64,000 nucleotides of DNA from Mageeibacillus indolicus UPII9-5 (GCF_000025225.2 NC_013895.2:558001-622000), one strand, 5' to 3'; shown: positions 1 through 9,074, counted from the stretch's first letter. The notes: generated by a model not told the origin, from the letters alone. Made by a program: numbers and translations.

Positions 1-108
1 ATGGCTCATGTTTCTACACTTCGCAAGTCTTTTTTTCTCTTCAAAAAGAGCCTTTTCTTCTTCAGTTAGTTTAATTTCAAGTCTTTCGTTTCTTATTCTA
101 TTTGCCAT
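1..108 (-). CDS. mobC: Mobilisation relaxosome protein MobC-like, N-terminus only (runs off window)
   Basis: The minus strand encodes 36 residues from an ATG at 106-108, beginning MANRIRNERLEIKL, and remains open to the window edge. A strong AGGAGG ribosome site lies at about 115-121. The charged start and the later CRNMSH match, from memory, the MobC/relaxosome accessory proteins of Firmicute conjugative elements, which help a relaxase act at oriT. Only the N-terminus is visible, so the ribbon-helix-helix domain and the relaxase partner cannot be checked. It supports a mobile-element origin for the left 12 kb. Confidence 0.6.
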   Translation of the reverse strand, partial: MANRIRNERLEIKLTEEEKALFEEKKRLAKCRNMSH

Positions 109-381
109 AGTTAGTTCCTCCTTTGAATGTATTTCGGGGTCTTAGGGTTCTCCCTAACGAGCTAAAAATTGATAAAAAAAGAAGCAGATCCCCAAGGGCT
201 GCTTCGTCAATTTTTCGTAAGTGTCCGTACACTTACTGTGCTTGCTACAAAAGAACGATTAAGATAGCAAGCATTAAGCATATTTTCAGAACAGTATATC
301 AAATTTAACAAGAGATGGGAAGAGGGAGGCTCATATTTATGGTATAATAGCAAAAAATTATCAAGAAGCGAGACAAAAGGT

Positions 382-1590
382 ATGGAGTTAAATAGAAAGA
401 GTATTATCGAAAACGCCTACAATGGGTATATTTTTTCGGAGAAGAAAAATGTTGATAATGCGAAAGTTTATCGTTTTAGAAACGAAACGGGTACAGGAGA
501 AATGCGTTGTTATGATTTGCTTGAAGGAATTCAATTATCTTATAACAACTTAAATATGGAAACAACACATCAAAAAATAACACCTAAAGAAGGAATCTTA
601 CAAATTGATCATTGCCTTGAAGGGTGCTATGAATTTAAGCTGGAAAATAATGAACGCGCATTTATTAGGAAAGGAGATTTAAGTGTTTTAGAACTTGGGA
701 AAGTACCGTTTGAAAACTCTTGTATTCCCATGAAAAAATATGTTGGGCTTTCTCTTTTTATTGATATGAGTATAGCACAAAAGTCCATTTCAAAATATTT
801 TCCATATGGAAATATAGATTTGTTTGAAATGCGGGATAAGGTGTGCAAAAATGGGGCGGCGTTAATTATCCGCTCTCGTCATGAAATCAATCATATTATT
901 GGTGAATTATATAGGGTTGATGAGAGGATACAGCTTCCATATTCAATAATTAAAACAATAGAACTATTACTATTTCTGAGTTTAGTTGAAAGTAAAGACA
1001 CACATAAACTTCCATCCTTTTCTGAGCCTGTGTACGAAGCAACTCAAGAATGCTACAAAGCTCTTATGGAAAATCCTTTTGACAGATATTCTATTTCTGA
1101 ACTGGCAAAAAAATATGCAATTTCTGAATCAAGTCTTAAAAGATGTTTTGCTTATATAACCGGAAATTCAATAGGCAGTTTCATTAAAAAAACTTGTCTT
1201 GAAGCGGCAGCAGAGTTACTAATTCATAAGTCAAGTATGTCTATCGGAGAAATAGCGGATTTAGCAGTATACTTAAATCAAGGCAAGTTTTCTTCAGCTT
1301 TTAAAAAACATTTTGGAGAGCCACCACCGGAGATAGGCACTATAAGGGCCTATCTCCGGTGGTGGCTCTCTAAAGAGGGCATTATTGCCCCCCAGTTGAA
1401 CTGGGGGATTTTATCATTCCTATTCGGTGCCATAAAATGGGCGCCAGAGAAAAATTCCCTGACGCTCGCTTCTTGCCCAACTAAACATGATTGCTATTAT
1501 GTAGAAAAAAGCAAGGGGATTTTCGAATATGTCGAAATATTTTCCTTCTGCTCTGCTAAGCACAAGAGAAAGAAGATGATATTTCAATAG
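382..1590 (+). CDS. AraC-family transcriptional regulator with C-terminus replaced by foreign sequence
   Basis: This 402-residue frame has a sensor-like N-terminal region (about 1-210) and an AraC DNA-binding domain (about 215-313). The two helix-turn-helix units are visible around SISELAKKYAISESSLKR and IGEIADLAVYLNQGKF. The domain should end with a few residues after FKKHFGEPP (usually SEYRK). Instead, from residue about 314 the frame runs through a 23-bp inverted repeat and about 220 bp of IS-like DNA, adding some 85 unrelated residues. Almost all of the HTH survives, so the protein might still bind DNA, but the tail is not native. It may once have controlled an element-borne transporter like the one downstream. 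The start has only a weak AAAGG just upstream. Confidence 0.7.
   Translation: MELNRKSIIENAYNGYIFSEKKNVDNAKVYRFRNETGTGEMRCYDLLEGIQLSYNNLNMETTHQKITPKEGILQIDHCLEGCYEFKLENNERAFIRKGDLSVLELGKVPFENSCIPMKKYVGLSLFIDMSIAQKSISKYFPYGNIDLFEMRDKVCKNGAALIIRSRHEINHIIGELYRVDERIQLPYSIIKTIELLLFLSLVESKDTHKLPSFSEPVYEATQECYKALMENPFDRYSISELAKKYAISESSLKRCFAYITGNSIGSFIKKTCLEAAAELLIHKSSMSIGEIADLAVYLNQGKFSSAFKKHFGEPPPEIGTIRAYLRWWLSKEGIIAPQLNWGILSFLFGAIKWAPEKNSLTLASCPTKHDCYYVEKSKGIFEYVEIFSFCSAKHKRKKMIFQ
1316..1370. repeat. Perfect 23-bp inverted repeat with 9-nt loop
   Basis: The arm 1316-1338 is the exact reverse complement of 1348-1370, separated by ACTATAAGG. The left arm begins within the AraC codons for E-P-P, so part of it may be original host sequence that was copied in inverted orientation. 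It has no U-run directly after it and so is not a simple terminator. Confidence 0.9.
1316..1590 (-). mobile_element. Probable orphan IS200/IS605-type element end inside the AraC gene
   Basis: The segment is a string of hairpins: a perfect 23-bp palindrome (1316-1370), GGGC/GCCC at about 1377-1390, CCCCCAGTT/AACTGGGGG (1389-1407) and GGTGCC/GGCGCC at about 1436-1455. Read on the minus strand, 1382 to about 1480 gives KRASGNFSLAPILWHRIG. From memory this reading recurs in many Firmicute genomes at non-coding ends of IS200/IS605 elements, where the TnpB guide RNA (omega RNA) lies. No TnpA or TnpB is present. The right-hand boundary is uncertain; 1590 is only where the interrupted frame stops. 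Confidence 0.45.
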
Positions 1591-1635
1591 TTTATAGAGG
1601 AACTTCTCTAAACAGAATGATTTGTTATATCGTTT

Positions 1636-2616
1636 TTATTGATTTTTTTGCTGTGTCCACTTCCGATATTCAGAAGGATATAGACCAGTACTTTTTTTGA
1701 AGTCTCTTGAAAAACGACCAGCATTACTATATCCAACAGCCAGAGCAATTTGCTCAATTGAAAAATCGGTGGAGCAAAGGAGATTTTCTCCCTGAGATAA
1801 ACGCCGCTGTTGAATATATTCCGTAATGGTGCAGCAATAGACCTGCTTAAATGTAATTTTCAACTTTGTTGTTCCCATGCAGGCAATGCGCGCTAGTTTA
1901 TCTAAAAGAATTTCTCTGTTGTAATGATCGTTGATATACGCAGCGACATTTTCAAGAGATTTTATATCCTGTGATGAAATACGGACTTTCCCTCTTTCTG
2001 GACTCTTTTTGTTATGTTCGACAATCAAAGCTACTGCCTCGAAAACTTTACTTTGGAAGAATAGTTTTGCGGCCATTCCATCTCCATTATAATTCCAGAT
2101 TTTGCGTAACAGAGAAACCATTTCAGGGAAATCATTTGCTTGATCAATCTCGCGAAATGCTTCATCTGGATTTATATATTCATCTGGAAATGCTTCTTTT
2201 AGATACTTTTCATAGTAAGCAGGCATAATCTCTATACCAATCGTCCGAATTGGTATGTTTTTATGAAAAATTGCCTTGTATGGGTGCTGGCCTCCAAAGA
2301 ATGTTTTTATACATCCCGCGGTAAGGCGCCGGTAAGGCATGATTTCTTCACCAGATACAGATTCGTAATAGGTGATGCTTAGGCTCTCCGGCCAGTTTAG
2401 GCTTTCCTGATCGAAAAATTCATCCTCGTAAAAATAGAAATCATGTATTTTGATATTAAATAGGTTTTTTTCACCGTATATCCAATAAATTCCCTCTCCA
2501 AATGATTCAGGCAAACAATAAAAGTTTCCAATAGAGCTAAATTTTCCATTTGGTGGCATTTCCTGAAAACCACTTTTTATCAACATAGTATTGAATTGAG
2601 CAGCAATATCGGACAT
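1636..2616 (-). CDS. AraC-family transcriptional regulator of the adjacent ECF/ABC transport operon
   Basis: The protein has 326 residues starting at MSDIAAQF. This ATG (2614-2616) is chosen because GAGGAGG lies about 6 nt upstream; the frame is open further upstream but without a ribosome site. The C-terminal AraC domain (about 230-322) shows ILLDKLARIACMGTTKLK and IEQIALAVGYSNAGRFSRDF, the two helix-turn-helix units, ending in the classic PSEYRKW. It is transcribed away from the ECF transporter genes and shares a roughly 185-bp regulatory region with them. AraC regulators in this position often respond to an imported ligand such as a siderophore; that role is inference. Confidence 0.85.
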   Translation of the reverse strand: MSDIAAQFNTMLIKSGFQEMPPNGKFSSIGNFYCLPESFGEGIYWIYGEKNLFNIKIHDFYFYEDEFFDQESLNWPESLSITYYESVSGEEIMPYRRLTAGCIKTFFGGQHPYKAIFHKNIPIRTIGIEIMPAYYEKYLKEAFPDEYINPDEAFREIDQANDFPEMVSLLRKIWNYNGDGMAAKLFFQSKVFEAVALIVEHNKKSPERGKVRISSQDIKSLENVAAYINDHYNREILLDKLARIACMGTTKLKITFKQVYCCTITEYIQQRRLSQGENLLCSTDFSIEQIALAVGYSNAGRFSRDFKKSTGLYPSEYRKWTQQKNQ

Positions 2617-2627
2617 AATCATCCTCC

Positions 2628-2663
2628 TCAGACACATTAGACATACTTTCAGACACATCGGAC
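2628..2663. promoter_or_regulatory. Direct repeat, candidate AraC operator
   Basis: TCAGACACAT occurs at 2628-2637 and again at 2649-2658, each followed by NNGAC. The start-to-start distance is 21 bp, two helical turns, which is the usual spacing of AraC half-sites on one DNA face. It lies between the divergent regulator and the transporter operon, immediately upstream of the regulator's ribosome site. Confidence 0.45.
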
Positions 2664-2801
2664 GACAATGGGCTGAATGTGTTGGCGAATGCAAATCGGT
2701 TCATGTATAGTTTTTTACAGCGGTTAGCTGGAACTAATCAAAGCTACCACATTGATTTTAGAAAGTCAAATGTGGAATATATCAAAATGGAGGAACAAAA
2801 A

Positions 2802-3401
2802 ATGTCTAACACAAAATCCGGTCTTTCTGTCAAAGAACTTATCGTAACAGGTGTCTTTTCCGCAATTATCTTTATCTGTATCAGCCTTAGCGGTGGTGTG
2901 TTTGCGATGATGCCAGCACTCACTTTCTACTATCCTGTCGGCGCTGCTCTTCTTGCTGGTCCAGTGTATTTGCTTATGGTTGCGAAAGTACCAAAGAAAG
3001 GCCCCATTTTTATTGCAAGTGCGCTTATGGCAATCTTTTGCTTTGTAACAGGTATGCACATTGGAATGACAATCGGCTATTTAATTGGTGGAGTACTTGC
3101 AGAAATTGTCGCACACACTGCAAATTATAAAAGCAAAAAAATGAATATCCTTTCGTATGTATTCTTTTGCTTGGGTGGAACTGGTACATATATTGCATAT
3201 TTTATTAACCCGCAAACATGGGTAAATACTATGCTGGAAAAAGGAACGACACAGGAATATCTTGATAGTATGCTTGCATCTACCAGTTGGATCGTACTTG
3301 TAACAATGTTGATCGGAACAATAGTGATTGCTTTGCTCAGCGGTTTTGTTGGAAGCAAGCTTTTAAAGAAACAGTTTGAAAAAGCGGGTATCACAGCATG
3401 A
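2802..3401 (+). CDS. ECF transporter substrate-binding (S) component, MptD/Trep_Strep family
   Basis: This is a 199-residue integral membrane protein with about five or six hydrophobic segments, starting MSNTKSGLSVKELIVTG. It resembles the MptD (Trep_Strep) family of putative ECF S components, which hold the small-molecule ligand in the membrane. The ATG at 2802 is preferred over the earlier one at 2787 because ATGGAGG lies about 8 nt upstream. It is the first gene of a run in which stop and start codons touch or overlap through to the two ABC exporters. Substrate unknown; the neighbouring exporter pair hints at a metallophore or similar compound. Confidence 0.8.
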   Translation: MSNTKSGLSVKELIVTGVFSAIIFICISLSGGVFAMMPALTFYYPVGAALLAGPVYLLMVAKVPKKGPIFIASALMAIFCFVTGMHIGMTIGYLIGGVLAEIVAHTANYKSKKMNILSYVFFCLGGTGTYIAYFINPQTWVNTMLEKGTTQEYLDSMLASTSWIVLVTMLIGTIVIALLSGFVGSKLLKKQFEKAGITA

Positions 3402-4129
3402 ATATACAGTACACAAAAATTCATAGTGGATTGTGTACGTTTGATCCACGTACAAAAATCTTGTTACTTGCAATCACTGTATTTGCCGCAACGATGGCTC
3501 CATCGTTGCGGCATGTATGGCTATTAGTGTTATTCATCACACTTTTTGGATGCACATGCGGGAAAGCCAAACGCTCTTTATGCCATCTGATCTTTTTTGC
3601 TTTATTTTATTTACTGACCCTTTACGTTCTCTCTCTTGAAACGGGTGTTGTATATACGATGTTTGTCGCATGGATGGGGCTTTTCTACAAAGTGTATCCT
3701 TGTGCAATGCTCGCTGGAATCATACTGTCCACAACGAGTGTAAATGAATTTCTGACAGCAATGAATAAAGCACATGTTTCTAAAGGAATATACATTCCGT
3801 TGGCAGTTATGTTGCGATATATTCCGACAATTCAAGAAGATTGGCACTATATCAAAGACGGTATGCGTTTAAGAGATGTATCACTTTCTTTTAAGGGTTT
3901 TATTCATCACCCTGGGATGACAATTGAGTGTTTGTATGTCCCGCTTTTAATGACTGCGTCCAAGGCAGCTGATGAACTTGCAATTGCATCTGTAACAAGA
4001 GGCATTGAAAATCCTCATTCACGGACCTGTCTGATACAAATCAAATTTAGAATACAGGATATTTTGGTAATCATTTGTTTCTTGTTTCTTTTGGCGTTGA
4101 ACGCAGGTGAGATTGGAGGTGCGGTATGA
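3398..4129 (+). CDS. ECF transporter transmembrane (T) component, EcfT/CbiQ family
   Basis: This 243-residue polytopic membrane protein starts in an ATGA overlap with the S component. It contains the T-component coupling region around PTIQEDWHYIKDGMRLRDV and RGIENP, short arginine-rich helices that in EcfT proteins dock onto the two ATPase domains. It links ATP hydrolysis to toppling of the S component. Its own stop overlaps the ATPase start by 4 nt, so the three subunits are almost certainly translated together. Confidence 0.85.
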   Translation: MNIQYTKIHSGLCTFDPRTKILLLAITVFAATMAPSLRHVWLLVLFITLFGCTCGKAKRSLCHLIFFALFYLLTLYVLSLETGVVYTMFVAWMGLFYKVYPCAMLAGIILSTTSVNEFLTAMNKAHVSKGIYIPLAVMLRYIPTIQEDWHYIKDGMRLRDVSLSFKGFIHHPGMTIECLYVPLLMTASKAADELAIASVTRGIENPHSRTCLIQIKFRIQDILVIICFLFLLALNAGEIGGAV

Positions 4130-5595
4130 TCCAATTCAAAAATGTTAGCTTTGCCTATGCAGGGACAACCGCTTCCGAAATCGGAGTAAAACATATTGAC
4201 CTATTTGTAGAAACAGGAGAATGCGTTTTGCTTTGCGGTCGTTCTGGGTGTGGTAAGACAACAATTACAAAATTGATTAATGGACTTATCCCTAATTATT
4301 TCCCTGGCGAGTTAAATGGCGATGTACAAGTGGATGACCTGAAGGTTTTTGAAACACCTACATATCAACTTGCTGAAAAAATCGGATCTGTATTTCAAAA
4401 TCCGAGGACCCAGTTCTTTAATGTAGATGTGGACAGTGAAATCGCATTTGGAATAGAAAATGCGGCTGTCCCACCGGAGGAATTGCATCGTAGACTTGGA
4501 AATACTCTTGATGTCTTACATATCCGTCATTTGCAGGGACGAAATATATTTGAATTATCCGGGGGCGAAAAACAAAAAGTTGCCTTTGCGTCTGTGTATG
4601 CAATGGACCCGGATATTTACTTGTTGGATGAGCCGTCTTCTAACTTGGATATGGCCTCAATAGCGGACTTAAAAAAATATTTGCAGCTTCTGAAAAAAGC
4701 GGGAAAAACAATTTTAATTGCTGAACACCGCCTTTATTATCTTCTTGATATAGCAGATCGCATTGTATATTTGTCAGAAGGGGAAATCCAGGCAATTTGG
4801 ACGTCAGCAGAACTCAGAAAGCTCTCGGATGTTGAAAGAAAGAATATGGGGCTGCGCGCTGTGGCGTTAGAAACTGTGTATCCCGTTGTTGCCAATGTTC
4901 CAATTCAAAAACCTGTACTGGAAATACAAGATGTATCACTATTTTACAAAAAGCAGATGATTATCAGTCACATCTCAATGCAGGCTTCTAAAGGTGAAAT
5001 CATTGGCGTTGTCGGATGCAATGGAGCTGGGAAAACGACATTCCTTCGTGCTTTATGTGGGGTGCATAAAGGATCCACAGGGAAATTCTTGTGGCAAGGC
5101 AATGCACAAAATGAAAAGGAACGCATGAAGCGATCTTTTATGGTTATGCAGGATGTTAACTACGAATTGTTTGCAGATAGTGTAGAAGCTGAATGTACGT
5201 TTGGAATCAGATACACTGATCCTGCGCTGGTGAAAAGAGCATTAGATGATTTGGACCTTCTTTCTGTCCGTAAACGGCATCCGAACACACTTTCCGGAGG
5301 ACAAAAGCAGCGGGTTGCTGTAGCCGTTAGTATGATATGCGGTAAGGAAGTGGTGGTTTTTGATGAACCAACTTCGGGTCTTGATTATGACAGCATGGAG
5401 CAAGTTAGCAAATTGATTCAGGACCTTGCAAAAAATAAAGTCATATTTGTTGTCACTCACGATTATGAATTTGTCTGCCAAACATGCTCGCGTCTGATTC
5501 GCTTTGATTGTCACGTTTTGGCAGATGATATTCCCGTTTGTATAGAAAACAAGGAAAGAATTTATGCACTTATGGAACAGGGGGAGAAAAAGTGA
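4126..5595 (+). CDS. ECF transporter ATPase, two ABC domains in one chain
   Basis: The 489-residue protein carries two complete ABC cassettes, so it supplies both ATPase subunits (EcfA1 and EcfA2 equivalents) of one ECF importer. Domain 1 has Walker A GRSGCGKT (38-45), signature LSGGEKQKV and Walker B IYLLDEPSSNLD. Domain 2 has Walker A GCNGAGKT (297-304), signature LSGGQKQRV and Walker B VVVFDEPTSGLD. H-loop histidines follow each (IAEHR and VTHDYEF). It overlaps the T gene by 4 nt and is followed at once by the exporter genes. Confidence 0.9.
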   Translation: MIQFKNVSFAYAGTTASEIGVKHIDLFVETGECVLLCGRSGCGKTTITKLINGLIPNYFPGELNGDVQVDDLKVFETPTYQLAEKIGSVFQNPRTQFFNVDVDSEIAFGIENAAVPPEELHRRLGNTLDVLHIRHLQGRNIFELSGGEKQKVAFASVYAMDPDIYLLDEPSSNLDMASIADLKKYLQLLKKAGKTILIAEHRLYYLLDIADRIVYLSEGEIQAIWTSAELRKLSDVERKNMGLRAVALETVYPVVANVPIQKPVLEIQDVSLFYKKQMIISHISMQASKGEIIGVVGCNGAGKTTFLRALCGVHKGSTGKFLWQGNAQNEKERMKRSFMVMQDVNYELFADSVEAECTFGIRYTDPALVKRALDDLDLLSVRKRHPNTLSGGQKQRVAVAVSMICGKEVVVFDEPTSGLDYDSMEQVSKLIQDLAKNKVIFVVTHDYEFVCQTCSRLIRFDCHVLADDIPVCIENKERIYALMEQGEKK

Positions 5596-5596
5596 T

Positions 5597-7354
5597 ATGG
5601 AGCAGAAACAAGAAAACCCAATAAAACTTCTTTTGTCATGGTCGGGGAAAAGTAAACGGTATCTTTTTGCGTCCGTCGCCTGTGCTTTTGCAAGCGGCTT
5701 ATTTGTAATAGGGCCGTATATTGGCATTTATAACCTTATGGATGCGATTTTATCCGAAAATATAACACAACGGTTATTGGTGAATAATATCGTACTGATT
5801 TCTGCAACAACTATCCTGCGTATGATTACTTTGGCTTGTTCAGGCGTTCTTTCTCATAAAGGAGCTTATGGTGCATTATATCGTGTACGTTGTATGATAG
5901 TGGAACATTTGGCAAAAGTTCCGTTAGGCGTACTGGATGATCATAGCACGGGAGAAATCAAAACTGTTTTAAATGAGGATATTGAAAAACTGGAACTATG
6001 CCTTGCTCATAATATTCCAGAGTTGGTAAGTTATCTTACTGGTCCGATAGTCATTTTTATTTATTTAATGACAGTAAACATTCCATTAGCGATAATTTCT
6101 TTGATTCCCCTTCCGATTGCAGGAATTGTTATGATACATCTTTTTAAGGGTATGTCAAGTATCATGCATGATTCAAACCAATCTCTTATTGCATTTAATT
6201 CGATTATGATTGAGTACATTCGCGGAATGCGGTTAATTAAAGCCTATAATATGGGAAGTAAATCGTTCAAAAAATTCTCGGATGCCATTAAAGAGGAAAA
6301 CAGAGTATGGAATTTGATCTCGCGTAAAATGGGACCTCCCTTTGCAATTTTTATTATTATTCTGGAATGTGGAATGGTTCTTTTGGTTCCTATTGGTGGA
6401 ATGCTGTTTTTAAGAAATTCTATCACTTCCAGTGTGTTTTTGCTTTTCGCTTATGTTGGTTCTCTATATTTAACTGAGCTACTTCCACTTCAGCAGTTAG
6501 GAACAACCTTTGCACAGGCATTGAATGGAGTTACTAAGACAAAGGAAATACTGGAGTTGCCTGTTTATGAAAGCGATGGGGATTTTCCTACACATTGTGA
6601 TATTGCCGTTAAAAACATTTCCTTTTCATATGATGGGAAAAAGAATGTTCTGGAGAATTGCAGTTTGTATGTAGCTGAAGGAGAGAAAATAGCTCTGATT
6701 GGTGTTTCCGGTGCTGGTAAAAGCACAGTCATTGAGCTGATCTCCCGATTTTACGATGTGCAGGAAGGTCAGGTATTAATCGGCGGTATAAATGTAAAAA
6801 ACATAAACTATGAAAAATTGCTTCAAAACATATCCATTGTATTTCAAAAGACGTTTTTGACCCGCGACAGTGTTTTGGAGAATATCCGTATGGGCAGTAA
6901 CGCCACTCTGGAAGAAGTGAGAGCAGCCGCAAAAGAGGCACAGATTGACGATTTCATCATGTCTTTGCCAGATGGATATGATACGAAAGTAGGCAGTTTT
7001 GGCTCCCGTTTCTCTGGCGGAGAAAAACAAAGGATAGCGATTGCAAGAGCTATTTTAAAAAATGCTCCTATTCTGATATTAGATGAAGCCACAAGTGCAG
7101 CCGATCCCGAAAATCAGTTGGAAATAGATCGGGCAATTGAGAATCTTTGCAAAGGGAAAACCGTTTTGATTGTCGCACATCGTTTGGGTGCAGTTAAAAT
7201 GTGTGATAAAGTGGCAATTGTCGAAAATCACACGATAACCGATGCAGGCACCCATGAAGAAGTCCTTTCCAGAAATAATTATTATAGAAAGGCATGGAGC
7301 GATTACAATGCTTCAAGAAAAATCGTCTATGGCGGGAAAGGAGATGAAGCATAA
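5597..7354 (+). CDS. ABC transporter, fused permease/ATPase half-transporter (first of pair)
   Basis: The 585-residue protein has about six N-terminal membrane helices (roughly 20-300) and a C-terminal ATPase with GVSGAGKST (Walker A), FSGGEKQR (signature), ILILDEATSA (Walker B) and an AHRLG switch histidine. The start MEQKQENP lies 1 nt after the ATPase stop; GGGGAGAAAA provides the ribosome site. It has type IV ABC fold architecture and is followed by a second half-transporter, so a heterodimer is likely. Paired proteins of this type beside uptake genes include YbtPQ-like importers of siderophores, so the direction of transport is not certain. Confidence 0.85.
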   Translation: MEQKQENPIKLLLSWSGKSKRYLFASVACAFASGLFVIGPYIGIYNLMDAILSENITQRLLVNNIVLISATTILRMITLACSGVLSHKGAYGALYRVRCMIVEHLAKVPLGVLDDHSTGEIKTVLNEDIEKLELCLAHNIPELVSYLTGPIVIFIYLMTVNIPLAIISLIPLPIAGIVMIHLFKGMSSIMHDSNQSLIAFNSIMIEYIRGMRLIKAYNMGSKSFKKFSDAIKEENRVWNLISRKMGPPFAIFIIILECGMVLLVPIGGMLFLRNSITSSVFLLFAYVGSLYLTELLPLQQLGTTFAQALNGVTKTKEILELPVYESDGDFPTHCDIAVKNISFSYDGKKNVLENCSLYVAEGEKIALIGVSGAGKSTVIELISRFYDVQEGQVLIGGINVKNINYEKLLQNISIVFQKTFLTRDSVLENIRMGSNATLEEVRAAAKEAQIDDFIMSLPDGYDTKVGSFGSRFSGGEKQRIAIARAILKNAPILILDEATSAADPENQLEIDRAIENLCKGKTVLIVAHRLGAVKMCDKVAIVENHTITDAGTHEEVLSRNNYYRKAWSDYNASRKIVYGGKGDEA

Positions 7355-9063
7355 TGAAAGAAACAGGGCCATTACATAAAAATATCCACTTTAATATAGG
7401 CGTGATATTCACGGTTATTGAAGGTTTTCTTTCTGGATGCAGTTATATGACGATTTACCTAGTCATTCAGATCCTGCTCGGCAAGAAAACAACTACAACA
7501 GACATCTTAACGATCACAGGAATTCTGTGCGTAGTCTATGCTTTGCGAGTGCTTATTTACAGTATAGGTTATACACAGAACCAGATCGGCGGGGCTGCCG
7601 TTTCAAAAAATCTTCGCCTTTTCCTTGGAGATAAATTTAAGAGGATTCCTCTCTTTCGCTTCACACATGGGCAGGTGGGGCAATATGTAAATACAATGAC
7701 ATGCGATGTAAATAGTTATGAACAAATATTGACACACAAGGTAAGTAACTTGACCAAAAATATTGCTCTGGCCGTTATGGTTATTGTATTTATCTGTTAT
7801 TTGTATCTGCCCGCAGGAGGGATCCTTTTGCTTTCTACTTCCATGCTGATTCCTGAAATGTGGCTTTCTTTCCGAACGGTAAAAAAGTATGGAACCAGAA
7901 AAAATAAGGTTTCATCTGAAACAGTAAGCAGCATTGTGGAATATATAGAAGGTATTCAGACGTTTCGTGCATACGGCGTGGCTGGCACAAAAAATAAGGC
8001 AACCACAGAAGCAATGCAATTGTTCAGTCAGGTCAGCTTTGAATATGAAGCGCATGGTATTCCCATAAACTTTGCTTTTAACATTATTAACTGGCTTATG
8101 GTTCCTTTTATTATGTTTATTGGGATTTCTCCGTGGATGGCAGGAGAAATTCAGACGATTGATTTTCTGCTTTTATGTATGCTCCCTATGTTGCTGGCAA
8201 AGCTAATCGGGGCAATTTCAGTAGATTTGTTTAGCTACAAAAACCTTGTGATTTCAAAAAACAATATTTTAAAAGTAATCCATGAGCCAGAAGAAAACGG
8301 CAGTACAGAACCGTTCACAGTTAAGAATTATGAGATTGTTTTTGATAATGTGGACTTCTCCTATATTCCTGGCGAAGCAGTTTTGAAGGAAACTTCCTTT
8401 ATAGTTCCAAATCAGAAATTGACTGCAATTGTTGGTGATTCCGGTTCCGGTAAATCCACCATCTTGAACCTGATCGCCAAATACTATGAGCCGACTGGCG
8501 GCGAAATCCGTATCGGCGGTAAGCCAATCAGTCATATATCCGCTGAGCGTGTGTTGGAACAAATTTCGATGGTAGATCAGGATGTATTTCTCTTTGATGA
8601 TACCATTCGTGAGAATATCCGGCACGCCCGCCCCAATGCCACGGACGAGGAAATCGAGGCTGCCTGCCGGGAGGCTAATTGTGACGGCTTCATCCGCAAG
8701 ATGGAAAAGGGATACGATACGCCGACAGGCGAAAACGGAAACCTTCTCTCGGGTGGTGAGCGTCAGCGAATTTCAATCGCCCGCGCTATCCTGAAAAATA
8801 GCCCGATCCTGCTTTTGGATGAAGCAACGGCGTCCCTTGACATCGAGAACGAACTGGCAGTAAAGCAGGCCATCGCCAATCTGCTGAAAGAGAAAAAGAC
8901 TGTGGTAATGATTGCTCATACCCTTTCCATCGTCAAAAATGCAGATCAAATCCTTGTGGTATCTGGCGGAAAGATTGCTGAAGCCGGTACTCACGATGAA
9001 TTGCTGGCTAAAGGCGGAAAGTATGCGGCCATGTGGAACGCCGAACAGAAATTATCTGCATAA
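7354..9063 (+). CDS. ABC transporter, fused permease/ATPase half-transporter (second of pair)
   Basis: This 569-residue partner of the preceding gene has its ATG sharing the last A of that gene's TAA. The N-terminal membrane domain is followed by an ATPase with GDSGSGKST, LLSGGERQR and ILLLDEATASLD. From about codon 340 the base composition becomes more G+C rich (8440 onward), and this continues into the following DtxR fragment. The 3' part may therefore have a different history from the 5' part, for example through recombination between related clusters. Confidence 0.85.
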   Translation: MKETGPLHKNIHFNIGVIFTVIEGFLSGCSYMTIYLVIQILLGKKTTTTDILTITGILCVVYALRVLIYSIGYTQNQIGGAAVSKNLRLFLGDKFKRIPLFRFTHGQVGQYVNTMTCDVNSYEQILTHKVSNLTKNIALAVMVIVFICYLYLPAGGILLLSTSMLIPEMWLSFRTVKKYGTRKNKVSSETVSSIVEYIEGIQTFRAYGVAGTKNKATTEAMQLFSQVSFEYEAHGIPINFAFNIINWLMVPFIMFIGISPWMAGEIQTIDFLLLCMLPMLLAKLIGAISVDLFSYKNLVISKNNILKVIHEPEENGSTEPFTVKNYEIVFDNVDFSYIPGEAVLKETSFIVPNQKLTAIVGDSGSGKSTILNLIAKYYEPTGGEIRIGGKPISHISAERVLEQISMVDQDVFLFDDTIRENIRHARPNATDEEIEAACREANCDGFIRKMEKGYDTPTGENGNLLSGGERQRISIARAILKNSPILLLDEATASLDIENELAVKQAIANLLKEKKTVVMIAHTLSIVKNADQILVVSGGKIAEAGTHDELLAKGGKYAAMWNAEQKLSA

Positions 9064-9074
9064 GGGAGGTCTTA

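Noticed and set aside
123-308. 61-codon plus-strand frame near the left edge
   Set aside because: No ribosome site, no family resemblance, and it lies in the leader between the divergent mobC and AraC genes.
1382-1480. Minus-strand short frame as a real protein
   Set aside because: It lacks a proper start and ribosome site; the reading is more useful as a fingerprint of a non-coding IS end.
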